Below the pieces are notes generated by a model. It was not told the origin of the DNA. It did not search any database and worked only from the letters and a program-made list of their open reading frames with translations. A stretch of DNA of 64,000 nt from Neurospora tetraspora. Taxonomy: Eukaryota > Ascomycota > Sordariomycetes > Sordariales > Sordariaceae. The stretch's first letter is position 1. Each line of letters begins with the position of its first letter. Shown in pieces: positions 12,021 through 24,467 of the stretch. Where the stretch lies: assembly GCF_033439725.1 (NCBI RefSeq), contig NW_026944389.1, forward strand, positions 1,550,001-1,614,000, written 5' to 3'. A program made the position numbers and the translations under genes.

Positions 12021-12054
12021 CCATCTGATCTTTTCTGGTTCTTGGATCGGATGG
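12021..12054 (+). other. Hairpin with T-run directly after the tRNA-like unit
   Basis: CCATCTGATC (12021-12030) pairs with GATCGGATGG (12045-12054), ten pairs including one G-T, around a 14-nt loop that begins TTTT. The T-run is a possible Pol III terminator. The hairpin starts 3 nt after the tRNA-like body and could be part of a longer Pol III transcript. Confidence 0.45.
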
Positions 12055-12560
12055 AATTCTTTCCTTACCCTAAGTACGTAGTTAAACTTGTAGGGCTCAC
12101 TCTAGTCCAAAACCCTAAGTACCCTGCCAAAAAGTAGATTCGGGTCGATTCTTTCTACTTCGAAAAGTAATTACCCCGTTCGACAGCACGACAGCTTCTC
12201 CGTCCAATTAGCGCACGATTTCCTAAGCAAGCAGGGTAATGCTTGCCCTCGCCTCGAAACTAGGGCCCTCGGGCCGAAAGAAGACCCTAAAGAAGAACGC
12301 CGATCGAAATCCGTAAATCCCCTCTTCCCTCCCCCTAAAATACTACCCCAGAAAAAAGACAGACGGTCCCCGGGGCGGTGAAGAAAGGGTGGGGGTGGAG
12401 GGGCGGGCAATTGGAGGATTTTGAAGGAAGGTTTAGATGAATGAAGATAGATATTAGATATAAAGACGCGGGAGGTTTTCATCCGATATCGGCGGATATA
12501 CGGTTTTTCCGCCCGGCTTTGAACGACGAAGGACCGCATGCCTAAATAGGCGACTAGTTA
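12055..12560. other. GC-rich island continuing from the tRNA-like unit, no supported gene
   Basis: Base composition is close to that of the genes, unlike the AT-rich DNA on both sides. It contains G/C-rich runs at about 12360-12420 and an open frame on the minus strand (12171-12539, 122 aa) with a proline run but no recognisable family. It is most likely part of a later insertion into the copia element. No terminal repeats could be defined. Confidence 0.45.
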
Positions 12561-12588
12561 AATTAAACAGTTAAGCGTGAATAAGATC

Positions 12589-12610
12589 ATTATTATTATT
12601 ATTATTATTA
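12589..12610 (+). repeat. (ATT)7 microsatellite
   Basis: Seven uninterrupted ATT units at the right edge of the GC-rich island. A/T-rich microsatellites often mark the tail of inserted Pol III-derived elements, but no target duplication was found. Confidence 0.6.
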
Positions 12611-15040
12611 ATTAATTATATTGATAACTGAAAAGAGTCTTTTAATAATAACCTTAATTATTCGGTTCGCAATATAAATATCCTAAACAAATCCAATCTA
12701 TCGATAAATAATAAATATAACGTATTTAAAGCCACCTCTCCCTACTTTATATTCGAAGAAATTGACGGCGAAATGCTCTCCTAAACTAAATCCTTTATTT
12801 TGTAATTTTCGTTTAATTTATTATTTAATTTTTAAAATATTATACGTATTGTATTAATAAGTAGCGGGCCCTTTAAATTTAGCGCCTTCGACGCTATAGA
12901 AGTATTCGAAGACTTAAAAATTATAATAACTGAATTATTTATATTAGAATTTAGTGGGCATTTTATATACGCAATGGCTAGTAAAGGAATTAAAATAATT
13001 TTAACGAATAAAAAAAGCGGTATAATTAAAGGAGAGGTGTAGGTATTCGAAGACCGTTTAATAATAGATTTTTTAAAGGAAACAAAAGAATAAGCCATCT
13101 AGCTGACGGAAGCAATTATTGAGGGGTTTATAATCCTAAGAAAAACTTTACCTTCGAAGTAGGCCTAATAATATAAAATTTATAATAAAATTAGGGTAGA
13201 AGGCTACCTCTTTTAACTATAACTTTAAAATTCCCCTCTTTCCTTATATTTTTACGTTAATAATCCTAAAACTTTTAATAAGTATTTAAAATTTATTAGC
13301 GTAAATATAATCCTTTAGGGACATTATTCGAAACAAAGAAATATAATTAATTTCATTAAAAATATAAATGAAACCCCGGAATCGAGGATTATAGAATTCT
13401 TAAATAAATAAATATTACCTTTACTACTATTCGCGTTGAAAGTACTTTATTTAACGAAAAATATTAAATCGTAGGTACTAGTTTCTCGTTTCCTTTAATT
13501 TTCGAAGTAGTAATCTACGTAAAGGGAATAAAACGGTCCTATATTTAGTTCTTAGCCTTTTTAACCTCTTTATTAATTTCGGAATATTTTTCGAGATTTT
13601 TATTAATAAACTTCTAAATAAGGCCGTTTAGTTTCTATTTAGGATTATCCTTAATTTTAGGTATTAAATACTAGTAGCGCGTTATTAAGTAAAGCTTTCG
13701 TTCGTAAATTTTATAAAGTAGCGTAGCGCTTTTTCTCTTTTTCGGCCGTAAAGAATTTTTCGCCGTAAAGAATTTTTCGCATTATTATCCGCACTACATT
13801 TCTTTTTTACATTTACTTTCCGTTTTTTTTTTTTTTTTTAGAATTAAGAGCGTCCTTTTTATTAAATACGAACTCTTACGAGCCAAAGCGGCCAATACCC
13901 TAAACGCTACGAACCATAACCTTCTTAAAATTAATTAATAGTACGGTACGTTCTAATATATTAACCCTTTTAAAATTAACGGATACGTCCTTATATTTTA
14001 AAAATATTTCTTCGAATTCGTTATCGAATTTTTAAAAGTTGTTAACTTAAATAAGTTTATATTTACGGACTATATTAATAAAATTAGTAAATTATAAAGT
14101 AGGGGAAATTACTTTATTAATTCCGAATCTCTTCCCGTTTATAATAAGGATTTCCTAATCGGATAATTACTTTTCGAAGTCCTTAGGTTACTTCTTTATA
14201 GTTTCTTTAATAAAGGTTTAATAGTTTCGACGAATTTTAGCGATTTAATCAATAAATCGATAATTAATTTAATTCTTAATTTTTCTAAACTAATTGCGGG
14301 TAGATTTATCCTATGCAAATAAAGTATCAGTATAGTAGGCAGCGATATAAGTATTTATTTAATTACAAATTCTAATATTAATATCGTTGAAGTCTTTTTA
14401 ATACTTATAGCGAACATTGTACGTATTATTAATTTAATCGTATACTACTTTCCCGGCAATTATTAAATCGGTAGAAGGGTTAATAACTATATCCTCCCCA
14501 ATATCCTACTCGGTATAGCATTTATTATCCTCCTCTTCCTCTTCTTCTCCCAAACTTCCTTCCTTATCGTCTTCGTTAGCGCCGGCGGCAGCTTCTTCTT
14601 AAAATTAGGTAGTAGGAGTAGTTTCAGTAATAGTACTATTCGTATAAGTAGCCGTAATAGTAATAATTATTATAGTTATAATTACGGCCTTCTTAACCCG
14701 GATTCTTCTATTAAATTTAACGAATTCCTTCTTTACCGCTAGAAGGCAGTCCTTTATTTACTTAGTAAAGAAGAAATCTTCTGGCTTTAAAGGTAAAACC
14801 TTCTAAATTACAAATCCTCCCTTGAGTAACTAATTACTAAAATCCTAATTACTGCCAGCGAGTCTCTTAAGAGTTTTATACTAGCTGGGCCAGTCAGTAA
14901 GGGTATTAAGGATAACTATAATAGCCTTATCGGTAGATTCCTTTAATAAGGATATAACTAACGTTATTAATTTCGTAAAGATATTATTTATAATCGATAA
15001 TCGTAGCGTTAAACGTGAATACGCAAATCAAACTTTTAAT

Positions 15041-15212
15041 TATTAAATATAATAGTACAGAATTAATTAATTAAAAAGTGTATATAACTAACTCGCCTAA
15101 AAGGTATAGGGGGTGCTGGGGTAACCCAAATATGCCTAGAAATCAGGCAATATCAGGTGGCTGGAGCGCTAACCTCCATATGGTATGGCTAAAACCACCC
15201 TTGAATCTGACA
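15041..15212 (-). repeat. LTR of the 9.0-15.2 kb copia element (right copy, 5' LTR in element orientation)
   Basis: 172 bp, a direct repeat of 9012-9183, followed at once by the target duplication GTATC. The HET gene to its right starts 268 bp away, so this LTR lies within the probable upstream region of that gene. Confidence 0.9.
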
Positions 15213-15480
15213 GTATCGATACAAGGAAAGAACCTCAAGGAAGGAAGATCTGTTGCGTGATTTCTGTCGTTGATTGTGGCTTCCCGATTGGCTGGCGTTT
15301 GACAGCTGCAATGATACTGCAGGTACACACCAACGCGTTTTACCCCTCCTTTGCTCTCGATGCAACTTCATCCGTGAACCACCTCTTTTCAAGCTTCTTC
15401 CCGTCTGCTCCCTCCAGTTGAGACCTCTTACCGCCACCACCGCCGTCCACAGTCCGGGCCTCTCCTGTGACACACACAAA

Positions 15481-17942
15481 ATGGGTCGGCCATGCCCAGA
15501 GGTGGATGAACCCCACTCTTGCGCCTTCTGTGAGGAACACCTCGCTCTCGATTTCAGCAAAGTTGATGGGGCCATATCGCCCACCCGTCTGGAACAGATG
15601 CAGAAACGGCTCCTTCAAGTAGGGTTTCTCGGTCAAAATGAAAGCCTCTACGACGACAAGTACGCCTGGTTTCGACTGGAGCTGGAAAATTATCATATAT
15701 ATGATATGAACCTTAACCTGTTTTGGTCCGAGGTTGTGGATGCTTGCCCCTTGGCAGAGAGGATCCGCAAACGCATAGGCCAGAGAAAGGAAAACGACGA
15801 ACACTACCTTCTAACAGCAAAGATCAAAAGGAACTATCATGATGAACAAGATATTGTCAGCATCTCCTATGACAACGTGAAGATTGAACCAGAGACCCGC
15901 CCTTTTCAACTTGGATGGCGCCTTCAGAGGAGTCATGAACCATTACTATTCTCTAGCAGTGGGGAAATGGGCTCAGTTCTGAGAATGGAAATTATGGCTG
16001 ACGAAGGTATGCACTGTTTGGCTTCTCAAGATCTGAACACCTCTCGGCATGTCTTGATTTTGGTTGAGACAATAGCTTATGTACTGTTTCAGGAAGCGTA
16101 ACGGCGCGAGAATTTCCCCGGCGTGCCATAAACCATCACCCGCTTGAGCACACGCTTGAGCATGCGCGTGGCTGGCTAGAGAGCTGTCTTCGTGACCACC
16201 CCGACTCTTCCGAAGTGCCCAAGTACATACCGAAGCGGCTGCTTGAGATATCCCGAAGCCTTGATGGCTCTTCATGGGTTACTATTGTTGATGGCTCCAC
16301 GCCAGTAGCATACGCTGCTCTCTCATACAAATGGGGCGGAATCCACGAACCGAGGTTGACCAGATCAAGGCTCAAGGGCGCTGCCGCTTCAGCTCTGCAG
16401 TTCGACCTAGAGGTTCTGCCCAAAACCATCGCCGACGCCGTAAAAGTGACTGAGGCATTCGGAATCAACCATCTTTGGGTTGATGCCCTGTGCATTATAC
16501 AAGACGATGACGCCGATAAGGCCAGGGAAGTTGGCCAAATGTCCCAGATATACAGTCAGGCCACGGTCACCATACTTGCTTCTAGGTCAAATTCGGCTTC
16601 GGAAGGGTTCTTGCACTGCCGCCATGGAAGAGAATGCCATGAAAGCGCAGAGAAAAGTTACCTTTCCAAATGGGATTTCCGCTTACCATACCGCACCTTT
16701 TGCGGTGAGCAGGGCAGTATCATCATTACAGAACAGGGTCTTGACCCGTATCATCAAGAACCTCTGGACACTCGTGCCTGGGCGTTTCAAGAACTGTTGC
16801 TGTCCCCCCACATTATTAGCTATGGTACATTGTGGACAGTGTTCGATTGCTTACGTGTAATTCCGTCCCTCCCGTCACAAAGAAATCGCGTTAGATTCAG
16901 CGATGACGGCGACATAATGCCGTACGATAAGTTCGGTCCGAAATGCATACGTCGAGACATTCGTGAGGTATTACACATGCCTTATAAAGGATCGGATCAC
17001 AACTTGAATACTAATCGATGGGGGAGAGACCACGATCAGCCAATGGATGAAAGCCTATGGGAATTGAGAAGAAAAATGGAAGGCTACCAATCGTTATGGG
17101 ATCGGCCGCATTATCACGCTATGTATTTGTGGCAAGTATTGTTGTCCTCTTACACCAGTCGAGGGTTGACAAATCCTCAAGACCGCCTGAATGGGTTCGC
17201 TGCCGTGGCTGAGGTCTTTGCAAGATACTTGAAGGACGAATACGTCGCTGGATTCTGGCGATCCGACCTGTTGGCAACCCTCATTTGGGCGCGGAAGCTG
17301 ACATTTGGGCGGCACCCACAGAAGCGACCGACAGAATATTGTGGCCCAACGTGGTCTTGGGCCTCGATTGTCGAGCCTGTCTGCCATCCTATATCCCCAG
17401 GTTTGCTGCGTTGGGATCGAAATCTTTTGATCTTGGATTGCCAGGCAAAGCTCGTTGACGAAGCAACCAAGTTCGGCGCAGTATCTTCCGGGTTCCTCAA
17501 GGTAACAGGGAAGATAGTCCACGGCACAATTGCGATGTGTCCCTGTTGTGCGGTGAAGGCCAGCCTCCCAGAGGAAGATGACCCATTTGGAGTGAATGTC
17601 AACTGGCCAACGGAATTTGAACCCGAAGGTAAAGTAAGATGGGAGGACCTGGGATACCATTATCGTCCGGACGTACTGGAGCAGGACTTCCTGGAAGGCG
17701 ATCACTCCATCCCAGTAGTCTTCTTGATCATCGGCTTTGGCCTTCGTCAGGTATGCTACTGTCTCGTCCTTAGAGAGGCTTCGGGAGGTCTATACACACG
17801 ACTAGGCCTGCTGGAATTTATGATGATCGAAAGCACAGGAAAGTTCCCGAATATGGTATGTGTATTGATGAGAAGCGTTGGGATCAAGCTTTTCCTGTCG
17901 AGACACTTACCATCATATAGAAGGATTCATAGACCAAGCTAG
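15481..17942 (+). CDS. HET-domain protein (heterokaryon incompatibility), two exons, 791 aa
   Basis: The start ATGG follows CACAAA, a good fungal context. The coding sequence is 15481-16006 joined to 16093-17942. The 86-bp intron (GTATGC...TTTCAG) preserves the frame and yields 791 residues. The N-terminal 200 or so residues carry Cys pairs (SCAFCEEH near 14-21) and a region common upstream of HET domains. The HET domain runs from about 250 to 410, with blocks ALSYKWGG, LWVDALCIIQDD and LDTRAWAFQE. A DPxW-like tail block (CGPTWSWASI) is also typical. A further 65-bp intron is possible at 17856-17920 (GTATGT, CTTAC, ATAG); it would change the end to KDS and give 766 aa. Inferred function: non-self recognition or cell death, as for the HET family in general; its alleles and partner are unknown. 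Confidence 0.9.
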
Positions 17943-18314
17943 GTAGACAGGTTCCAAAACAGGAAACACTTGGGTAACTAGGTAACTAAGCAGTACGCTG
18001 TGCCATGATGCTTCTACCACGAGAGCATTTGCTCTTGAGGACCGACCAATACTATGTGCGTCAAACATCAAGAGATTCTCACTCTAACACAAACTACCTG
18101 TACCTATTTTTCAAGATGTCCATGATCAGAAGAACATTTCATCCACAAAACCCCAACCCCCTGCTCAGCATCAACTTGACCGAGCAGCAGTTCACATGCC
18201 AGATCTTCCAAATGAACAAGATATCCACCAACACTTACTACCTTACCTATACCCCAAGACTACTCCAGTCAACTGTCCAGTTAACCAACAAGTCATCCCA
18301 AAACATCCACCGAA

Positions 18315-18360
18315 CACGAAGATACACACATACATACAAACATACGCACGCACGCACATT
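18315..18360 (+). repeat. Simple repeat, (ACAT)n/(ACGC)n-like
   Basis: Low-complexity run of CATACATACA- and ACGCACGCAC-type units. Confidence 0.6.
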
Positions 18361-18552
18361 ACTTCCGGCAGGATATGGCTGGCTACTAAAACCACCTGCC
18401 ACTAACAGCCTCCCTTCATTTTGGGGGCAATGATCCAAAGAACATCGAGTTTAGTTCAAGGAAGACAGGAATTAAGGTCTCTCGTTGCCCTTTCCTGCCC
18501 CATTGCCATTGCATCATCCTCCCTCCCCTCGCCTTCTCCCCTTCTCTCCCCC

Positions 18553-18593
18553 CCACAAAAAACAAAAAAAAAGAAAAAAAAAAAAGAGGAAAA
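18553..18593 (+). repeat. A-rich tract after a C/T-rich block
   Basis: Long runs of A broken by single C or G, following a pyrimidine-rich stretch (about 18510-18552). Low-complexity sequence, no function assigned. Confidence 0.5.
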
Positions 18594-21285
18594 CCTTCAC
18601 AAACCCCCAAGTTTTAAAAATAATAAAGCATAAAAAAGGGGAAACCGCTTGTGTTTGAGACCACCTCCAGTTGTCAGCTACCTCTACGTATCGACATTGA
18701 CCGTCATCACCTTCGGCACCTGAGCAAGTTGAGAAGGAACCTAGGTAAGATAATAAGAACATCACGAGACGCAGTAGATATCTACGTCAATAGTTTCATT
18801 CTCCATGTGAGCATCAATTATCCGAGACCTGTGCTGAGCGCTTCACATCTCATAATGGATTGAATCGTACAGCTCCCGAGACTCTGGCAAGAGGTGCGAT
18901 TTGCTCGAACCTTGATGACCAGCATCAACCGATATCGCTGGCAGGTCAAAAGTGAAGGCGTCGTCATGTCGTCTTGGCAATGAGATAGGGTTAACTGTGT
19001 GCTGGCAGGTGCTCATGTGCTCAGGGTTGGAGGACATTTACATGTACATTTGCTGCATTCGGTCGGGTTTACCCGTCCCGTTGTGGAGAGAATGGCCGGT
19101 CGCCCGGGTGGGAGGAAGTCTTTACCACCTTCCTAATGAGGGCGCCGAGTAATGAGCTCAGTTCTTGGCGGCATTGTAACAACCTTTCTCCGCATCTTTC
19201 AGCTTTTGGTGATACCGATTGATCATCTAGAAAATCATTTCCCAGAACCTTATCTCTATTTGTGGCTAACGACCCCTGTTTTGGTCCTCTGTTCTAGCCA
19301 CGAATAAGACGGGAGCGCGCCGTTGTGGTTTGGCGGTCCGACCAATGTTCAAGCTCGTGCAACCCCATAGTCTTAGTTGCTATCGCGACCATCGTCTAGC
19401 ATCCAATGACCAACATCAACACAAGAAAAGCCAAGGTACGCCAAGGGGCCGAGAAACACCAACGACGAGAAACAGACCTTAACCTCCTCCCCGTTTGAGT
19501 GCTGATATCGTCTTTGTTGTTGGGGGCTGGAAAGAAGATGTGATGCGAGCTAGTTCGCATAAAAGTTTTGGGACGAAGGTCTTGGTCACTTGGTTATTTT
19601 TGGTTCAGGTAGGTCCAAGACTCCAAGACGATGATCCGCCATGACATGCAGTCTTGGCTATGTCGAAGCTTCAATGGCTCCATGCATCTTTCTCTTGTCT
19701 CCTTCGGAATGCGGACAGCGCCCCATGTCGGGGCCCTTGTTTGATTCGGGTACTCTCATGCAATTGTAGGCTGTATGTCGCGGAATAACTAGTCTATGTT
19801 GTGGTACCTTCATATACCTGGCGGATACGCGATTGGCGGTTTCACATGGCGGCAAAATCCAGGAGAAATGGTCTTGTCTTTCCATGACTGCTTGGTCTAT
19901 CACGCAATAAAAGGAGCACTTCGGTGTTGATCGAGACTGATCTTCAAGTGGTCTGGAAGTTAAGAAGAAGTTAGCGTCTGCAACGAAAGGAAAGATCTTC
20001 TGGCACCGATATTTCTCTCTCACAAGACAAGAACGCACGTCGTTCCTTCCAGACCTTACACAAACGTCCTCAGGCGCCTTGATCCCTGGAAAGGAAGGAA
20101 CAACGGACCCTAGGTACGCAAGTGCGGACCTTATAGCTCGAGGGCAAGGGTCGTGTAGCCAATGTCCTCCTGAACCGTGACCACCAAAACGTTTGTCCGG
20201 ACATCGTCACTCCTGAGCAGGGGCCTGGGTCTAGGCCATCAAACTAACCTACCTACCTAACCTTCATTGCTGAGGACTAGACACTCGTTTGTGGGCGCTT
20301 CTTTTGAAATGCCTTCCCCCATCATGTGAGGCCTTGGTCTCATGCACCCTTCAATGCTCTTTCCCCCGCTTCACCAACTTCTTCACTATCGAGTCTCGAC
20401 CTCTTGGTGGGGATCCAGAAGAGGAAGTTGCGATTGAAGAGCAATGAGGTCGAAGAATGTGCGACTGAAGTGTCTGTGGTTGCGGAGTACCCTCCGTCGA
20501 AGCTTTGACCTCCCCACAGCTCCAAGAGCATGCCTCCGAGTTCGCAGAGCATACTGAACACACTGCATTCTCCCGTCATCGGCTTGCACTGCACTTCCAT
20601 CATTCCTCGCGGCTTTTCCTCCGCCCTGTCACGATATCCCCAAAACCTTCGATGCGGGCAATGGGTAGCCAATATCTGGCAGCCCATTGGCAATCATCTC
20701 GCCTCCTTTATCATCACCCTTGTGTGTTCGAGAACCTTTCATGTTCACAATCGCCCTCCCAGCCGCCACCCCACCATGTCTAACCCAATGTCTTGCCCTC
20801 TCTCGCCGTCTGGGCGTCCATCACTGTGAGCCAAGATGCAGCGCCCAGACGGGCTAATTGCTGCAAGAGTTTGACAAGCATGGGATGCCTCCTCCGAAGT
20901 TTCAACAGCTACCATAGCTCACGTTATCTTCCTCATCCAGAAGTATCTTGTTCACACATTCTCTTGGCCCGCCCGTCTGGGAAGGTCATTACCACTGGGC
21001 ACTCACACCCTTTTCTGGTAGAGAGGCAAGGCCAAGATAAGCCAGTCGGGAGAGTTGGAGCATGCAGGAGTACAGCTTCATGTAGGTGTTGTGAGGTTGA
21101 GGCATGTGGCGTGCTTCCCCAAATGGTCTGTGATACCACGTATAGAAAGGGAGATATCAACCTCCTTTCCCCCTCGTTTGTGACATGCAGCCATCCTTCA
21201 CGTCTTGAGGACTTGCTCCTGACTGTCCATCCATACCACATCTTTCAACAGTACAGCAGCCTCATCGGCGTGTTGACAGCACGCC

Positions 21286-24200
21286 ATGGCGACCACCAAA
21301 GATGAGAAGGCAGTGAACATCACTCCTGCTCTTTCGGAGAAGTATGATGAGAAGGTCGGCGGCGTTCACGAGATCGGCCTTGACCGCATTGACTCGGAGG
21401 AAGCACAGGTTCTTGAAGGGTAAGCCGAGTTCACTCATCTCCCATGGAACCCATCCCAGAGACTGACTGTACAGACATCTCGATGTTACCGAAGAGGATC
21501 TCCTCCAAGCGAAGGCTGCGGCTGAGACCCTCAGTCTCGAAGATGTTGTCAAGTTGATGAAGAATGTCGTCAGCATGCATGGACGCGATCCCAACTTTCC
21601 GCACGTGGTTCTTGAAAAGATCCAGGAATTCCTAGGTGAGTGTCTCCTTGCGTAGTCCATAGCCAAGCCATCATCTGCCCTGGGCTGGTCTGACAGGTCC
21701 ATAACACAGCCAACGAGGAAAACATCCTCTCGAACCCGGAAAAGCACCATGAGATCATCACCGAGATGAAGATTGAAGCTGCTCTCATCCAGAGCAACAG
21801 TCCCTATGCCGAAGTGCGCGCCGTTGTCGACAACACCGACGACCCTTCTACACCGTGCTCAACCATTCGTTCGTGGACCATTGGCATCTTGTTCTCTGTC
21901 ATCCTAGCCTTTGTCAACCAGGTAGGTCCCAATTTTCTTTTTCGAAAGTCCTCACATTTCTCACGACTGACCATCATCACAGCTCTTCAGTGTCCGCCAG
22001 CCCAGCATTTCGATCGAATCCAACGTTGCTCAGCTCCTCGCCTTCCCTCTAGGCAAAGCCTGGGAAAAATGGATGCCCTATTACGAGTTCACCCTGTTTG
22101 GCACCAAGCATAACCTCAACCCGGGGCGGTTCAGCAAGAAGGAACACATGCTGATCGCCATCATGGCAAACACGGCCAAGTCGCTGCCCTACACGCAGTA
22201 CATCGTGTGGACCCAGGTTCTGCCGCAATACTTTAACCAACCTTATGCGAACAGCTTTGCGTACCAGATTTTGATTGCGTTGAGCACCAACTTCATCGGC
22301 TATGGCCTTGCTGGTGAGTGACAGCCTTCCCTCCGCGATATGTGATTGGGTTCGAGTGACTGACAAAGAGGAAAATAGGTATTACTCGCCGCTTCATCGT
22401 CTACCCTTCCTACTGTGTCTGGCCTGCATCTCTGGTAACTATCGCCCTCAACTCGGCTCTGCACCACGAGGAGAACCATACGGTTCCCGGCCCATTCAAG
22501 AGGCTGTACAGTATGTCGCGCTTCAAGTTTTTCATGTGGGCTTTCGGCGCCATGTTCGTGTACTTCTGGTTCCCCAACTATCTCTTTGAGGCTTTGACAT
22601 TCTTCTCCTGGATGACATGGATTGCTCCCAACGTAAGACAAACCCACTTGCTTCTGTGGCGAGAAGTCAAGCTGACTTTGGAAGAATCTGAACCTGAACA
22701 TTCTCACTGGATTCCAAAACGGCACTGGCGTAAGTACTATTTCCCCAGTTCGGCAATGAATGTCGTCGTGGTGTCTTGATACTGACTTTGCGCATAGATG
22801 TTCAACCCCTTTCCTACCTTCGACTGGAACGTTATGCTTTTCGACGCCGTTGACCCTCTTGTGAGTCTCCTTGTAACTCCTGTCTTTCAAAGCCTCGTCC
22901 TAACACATGCCAGATGGTGCCTGCTTTCACCACCTTCAACAAAACCTTCGGCATGGCGTTTTTCGGCTTCATCATCCTAGGCATTTGGTACACCAATGTC
23001 TGGAATACTGGCTATCTCCCAATCAACAGCAACCGTGTGTTTGACCACCACGGGAGCCTGTACAACGTCTCGCGGGCCATCAACGAGAAGGGCATGTTCG
23101 ACGAGGCGAAGTACATGGACTATAGCGCCGCATATCTTTCAGCCGCCAACACGATTGTGTATTTCGCCTTCTTCGCCATCTATGCGGCCACCATCAGCCA
23201 CATCATTCTTTTCCACCGGGCCGAGATCGCCATTGGATTTAAGAACATTTGGAAGGCTGTGAAGCCCAAGAGCTGGATCAAGAGAAACGCCGCCGGAGAG
23301 AGTGTCGAGGAAGAGGATATTGGGTACAAGGATGTGCATAACCGTCTGATGGCTGTTTACCCCGAAGGTGAGGACCCTTTCCTGGGAAGAGAACGAGAAA
23401 GGATTACTGACAAGCCCCACAACAGTTTCGGAACTGTGGTACTTGGGCTGCCTCGTCATTGCCATGGCCCTTGGCTTTGCTGGTGTTGCCGCCTGGCCCA
23501 CATACACCACTGCTGGTGTCGTTCCCTACGGCCTGTTCCTTGCCATCATTTTCGTCATCCCTATTGGCATCATCAAGGCTATGACGGGTATCGAGGTCAC
23601 CTTGAACGTGTTGGCCGAGTTCATCGGTGGTGCTTGGGTTGAGGGTAACGCCTTGGCCATGAACTTTTTCAAGTCTTTCGGGTCAGTCCTTTCCCTTCTG
23701 TCTTCCTGTAATCAGCTTTAAAGCTAACTCTTCACAGCTATGTGACCTGCGCGCATGCCATCAGCTTCGCCAACGATCTCAAGCTCGCTCACTACATCAA
23801 GATTCCTCCCCGCCACACTTTCACCGCCCAGATGGTGGCCACCCTCATTTCCACCCTCATCTGCACCGGTGTGCTCAATTTCCAAGTCAACATCGAGAAC
23901 ATATGCCAGCCCAACGCGCCCATGCGCTTCTTCTGCCCCGGCATCAACACCTTCTTCACTGCCGCCGTCTTGTGGGGAACCATTGGTCCCGTCAAGGTGT
24001 TTGGTATTCACGGACAGTACAAGTGGCTCCTTCTGGGCTTCCCCATCGGCCTCTGCATCCCCATCATCTTCTGGCTCGTCATCCGCAAGTTCCCGCGCAA
24101 CAAGTTCATCCGTCAGTTCCACCCCGTGGCGCTGTTCTACGGTGGACTCAACTGGGCGCCGTACAGCATGAGCTACTGCTGGCCGGCGGTCCCCATTGCG

Positions 24201-24467
24201 TGGTTGAGCTGGATCTATGTGCGCAACAGGTACTTGGCGTTCTGGTCCAAGTACAACTTTGTGTTGAGCGCGGCCTTCAGCGCGGGCATTGCGGTCAGTG
24301 GTATCGTGATGCTGTTCTCGGTGCAGTGGGCTAGAGTGAGCGTTGAGTGGTGGGGCAACACCCAACCGTATACGGGCTGTGAGGATACGGCTTGCACGAT
24401 CAAGACGCTGTCGGAGGGAGAGAGGTTCTTCCCCTGGTGGGACGCCACCAAGGTCCCGGCCCCTTAA
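21286..24467 (+). CDS. Oligopeptide transporter (OPT family), ten exons, 879 aa
   Basis: Proton-coupled importer of small peptides (TC 2.A.67), in the plasma membrane. Exons: 21286-21419, 21475-21635, 21710-21921, 21983-22313, 22379-22632, 22685-22729, 22798-22860, 22914-23367, 23426-23681 and 23738-24467. All nine introns (52-74 bp) are GT-AG and every join keeps frame, totalling 880 codons. Family signatures seen: NSPYAEVRAVVDNTDDP near residue 138, NPGRFSKKEH near 216, NPFPTFDWN near 383, and KIPPRHTF near 655. About a dozen or more hydrophobic segments follow a cytosolic N-terminus of about 150 residues that is rich in charged residues. Length is normal for fungal OPTs. One exon of 45 bp and one of 63 bp encode conserved loop sequence, which supports the model. 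Substrate (peptide, glutathione or metal chelate) cannot be told from sequence. Confidence 0.95.

Larger units (their letters stand above)
9007..15217 (-). mobile_element. Ty1/copia LTR retrotransposon, RIP-degraded fossil, with a nested GC-rich island
   Basis: LTRs of 172 bp lie at 9012-9183 and 15041-15212. They are flanked by a perfect 5-bp target duplication, GTATC (9007-9011 and 15213-15217). LTR ends are 8-bp inverted repeats of the TGTCAGAT...ATCTGACA type. The two LTRs differ at about 27 sites, nearly all transitions with about two transversions, as expected for RIP. The interior is very AT-rich and broken throughout, with far too many interruptions to count. A degenerate copia-type reverse transcriptase core can be made out on the minus strand near 10.29 kb, about 1.3 kb from the 9.0-kb end, which sets the orientation. 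Without the roughly 0.6-kb island at 11.93-12.54 kb the element would be about 5.5 kb, the size of the copia element at 27.3 kb. Confidence 0.88.
17943..21285. other. Gene-poor region, 3.3 kb
   Basis: No open frame here shows a domain or splice pattern I can support, including frames of about 60-170 residues on both strands. It holds simple repeats (next two entries) and scattered CCTACCTACC-type motifs (about 20245-20262). The last few hundred bases should include the promoter of the transporter gene starting at 21286. Confidence 0.5.

Noticed and set aside
12832-13098. 88-aa minus-strand frame in AT-rich DNA
   Set aside because: Ile/Asn/Ser/Lys-rich product expected from RIP-degraded DNA; lies inside the copia fossil.
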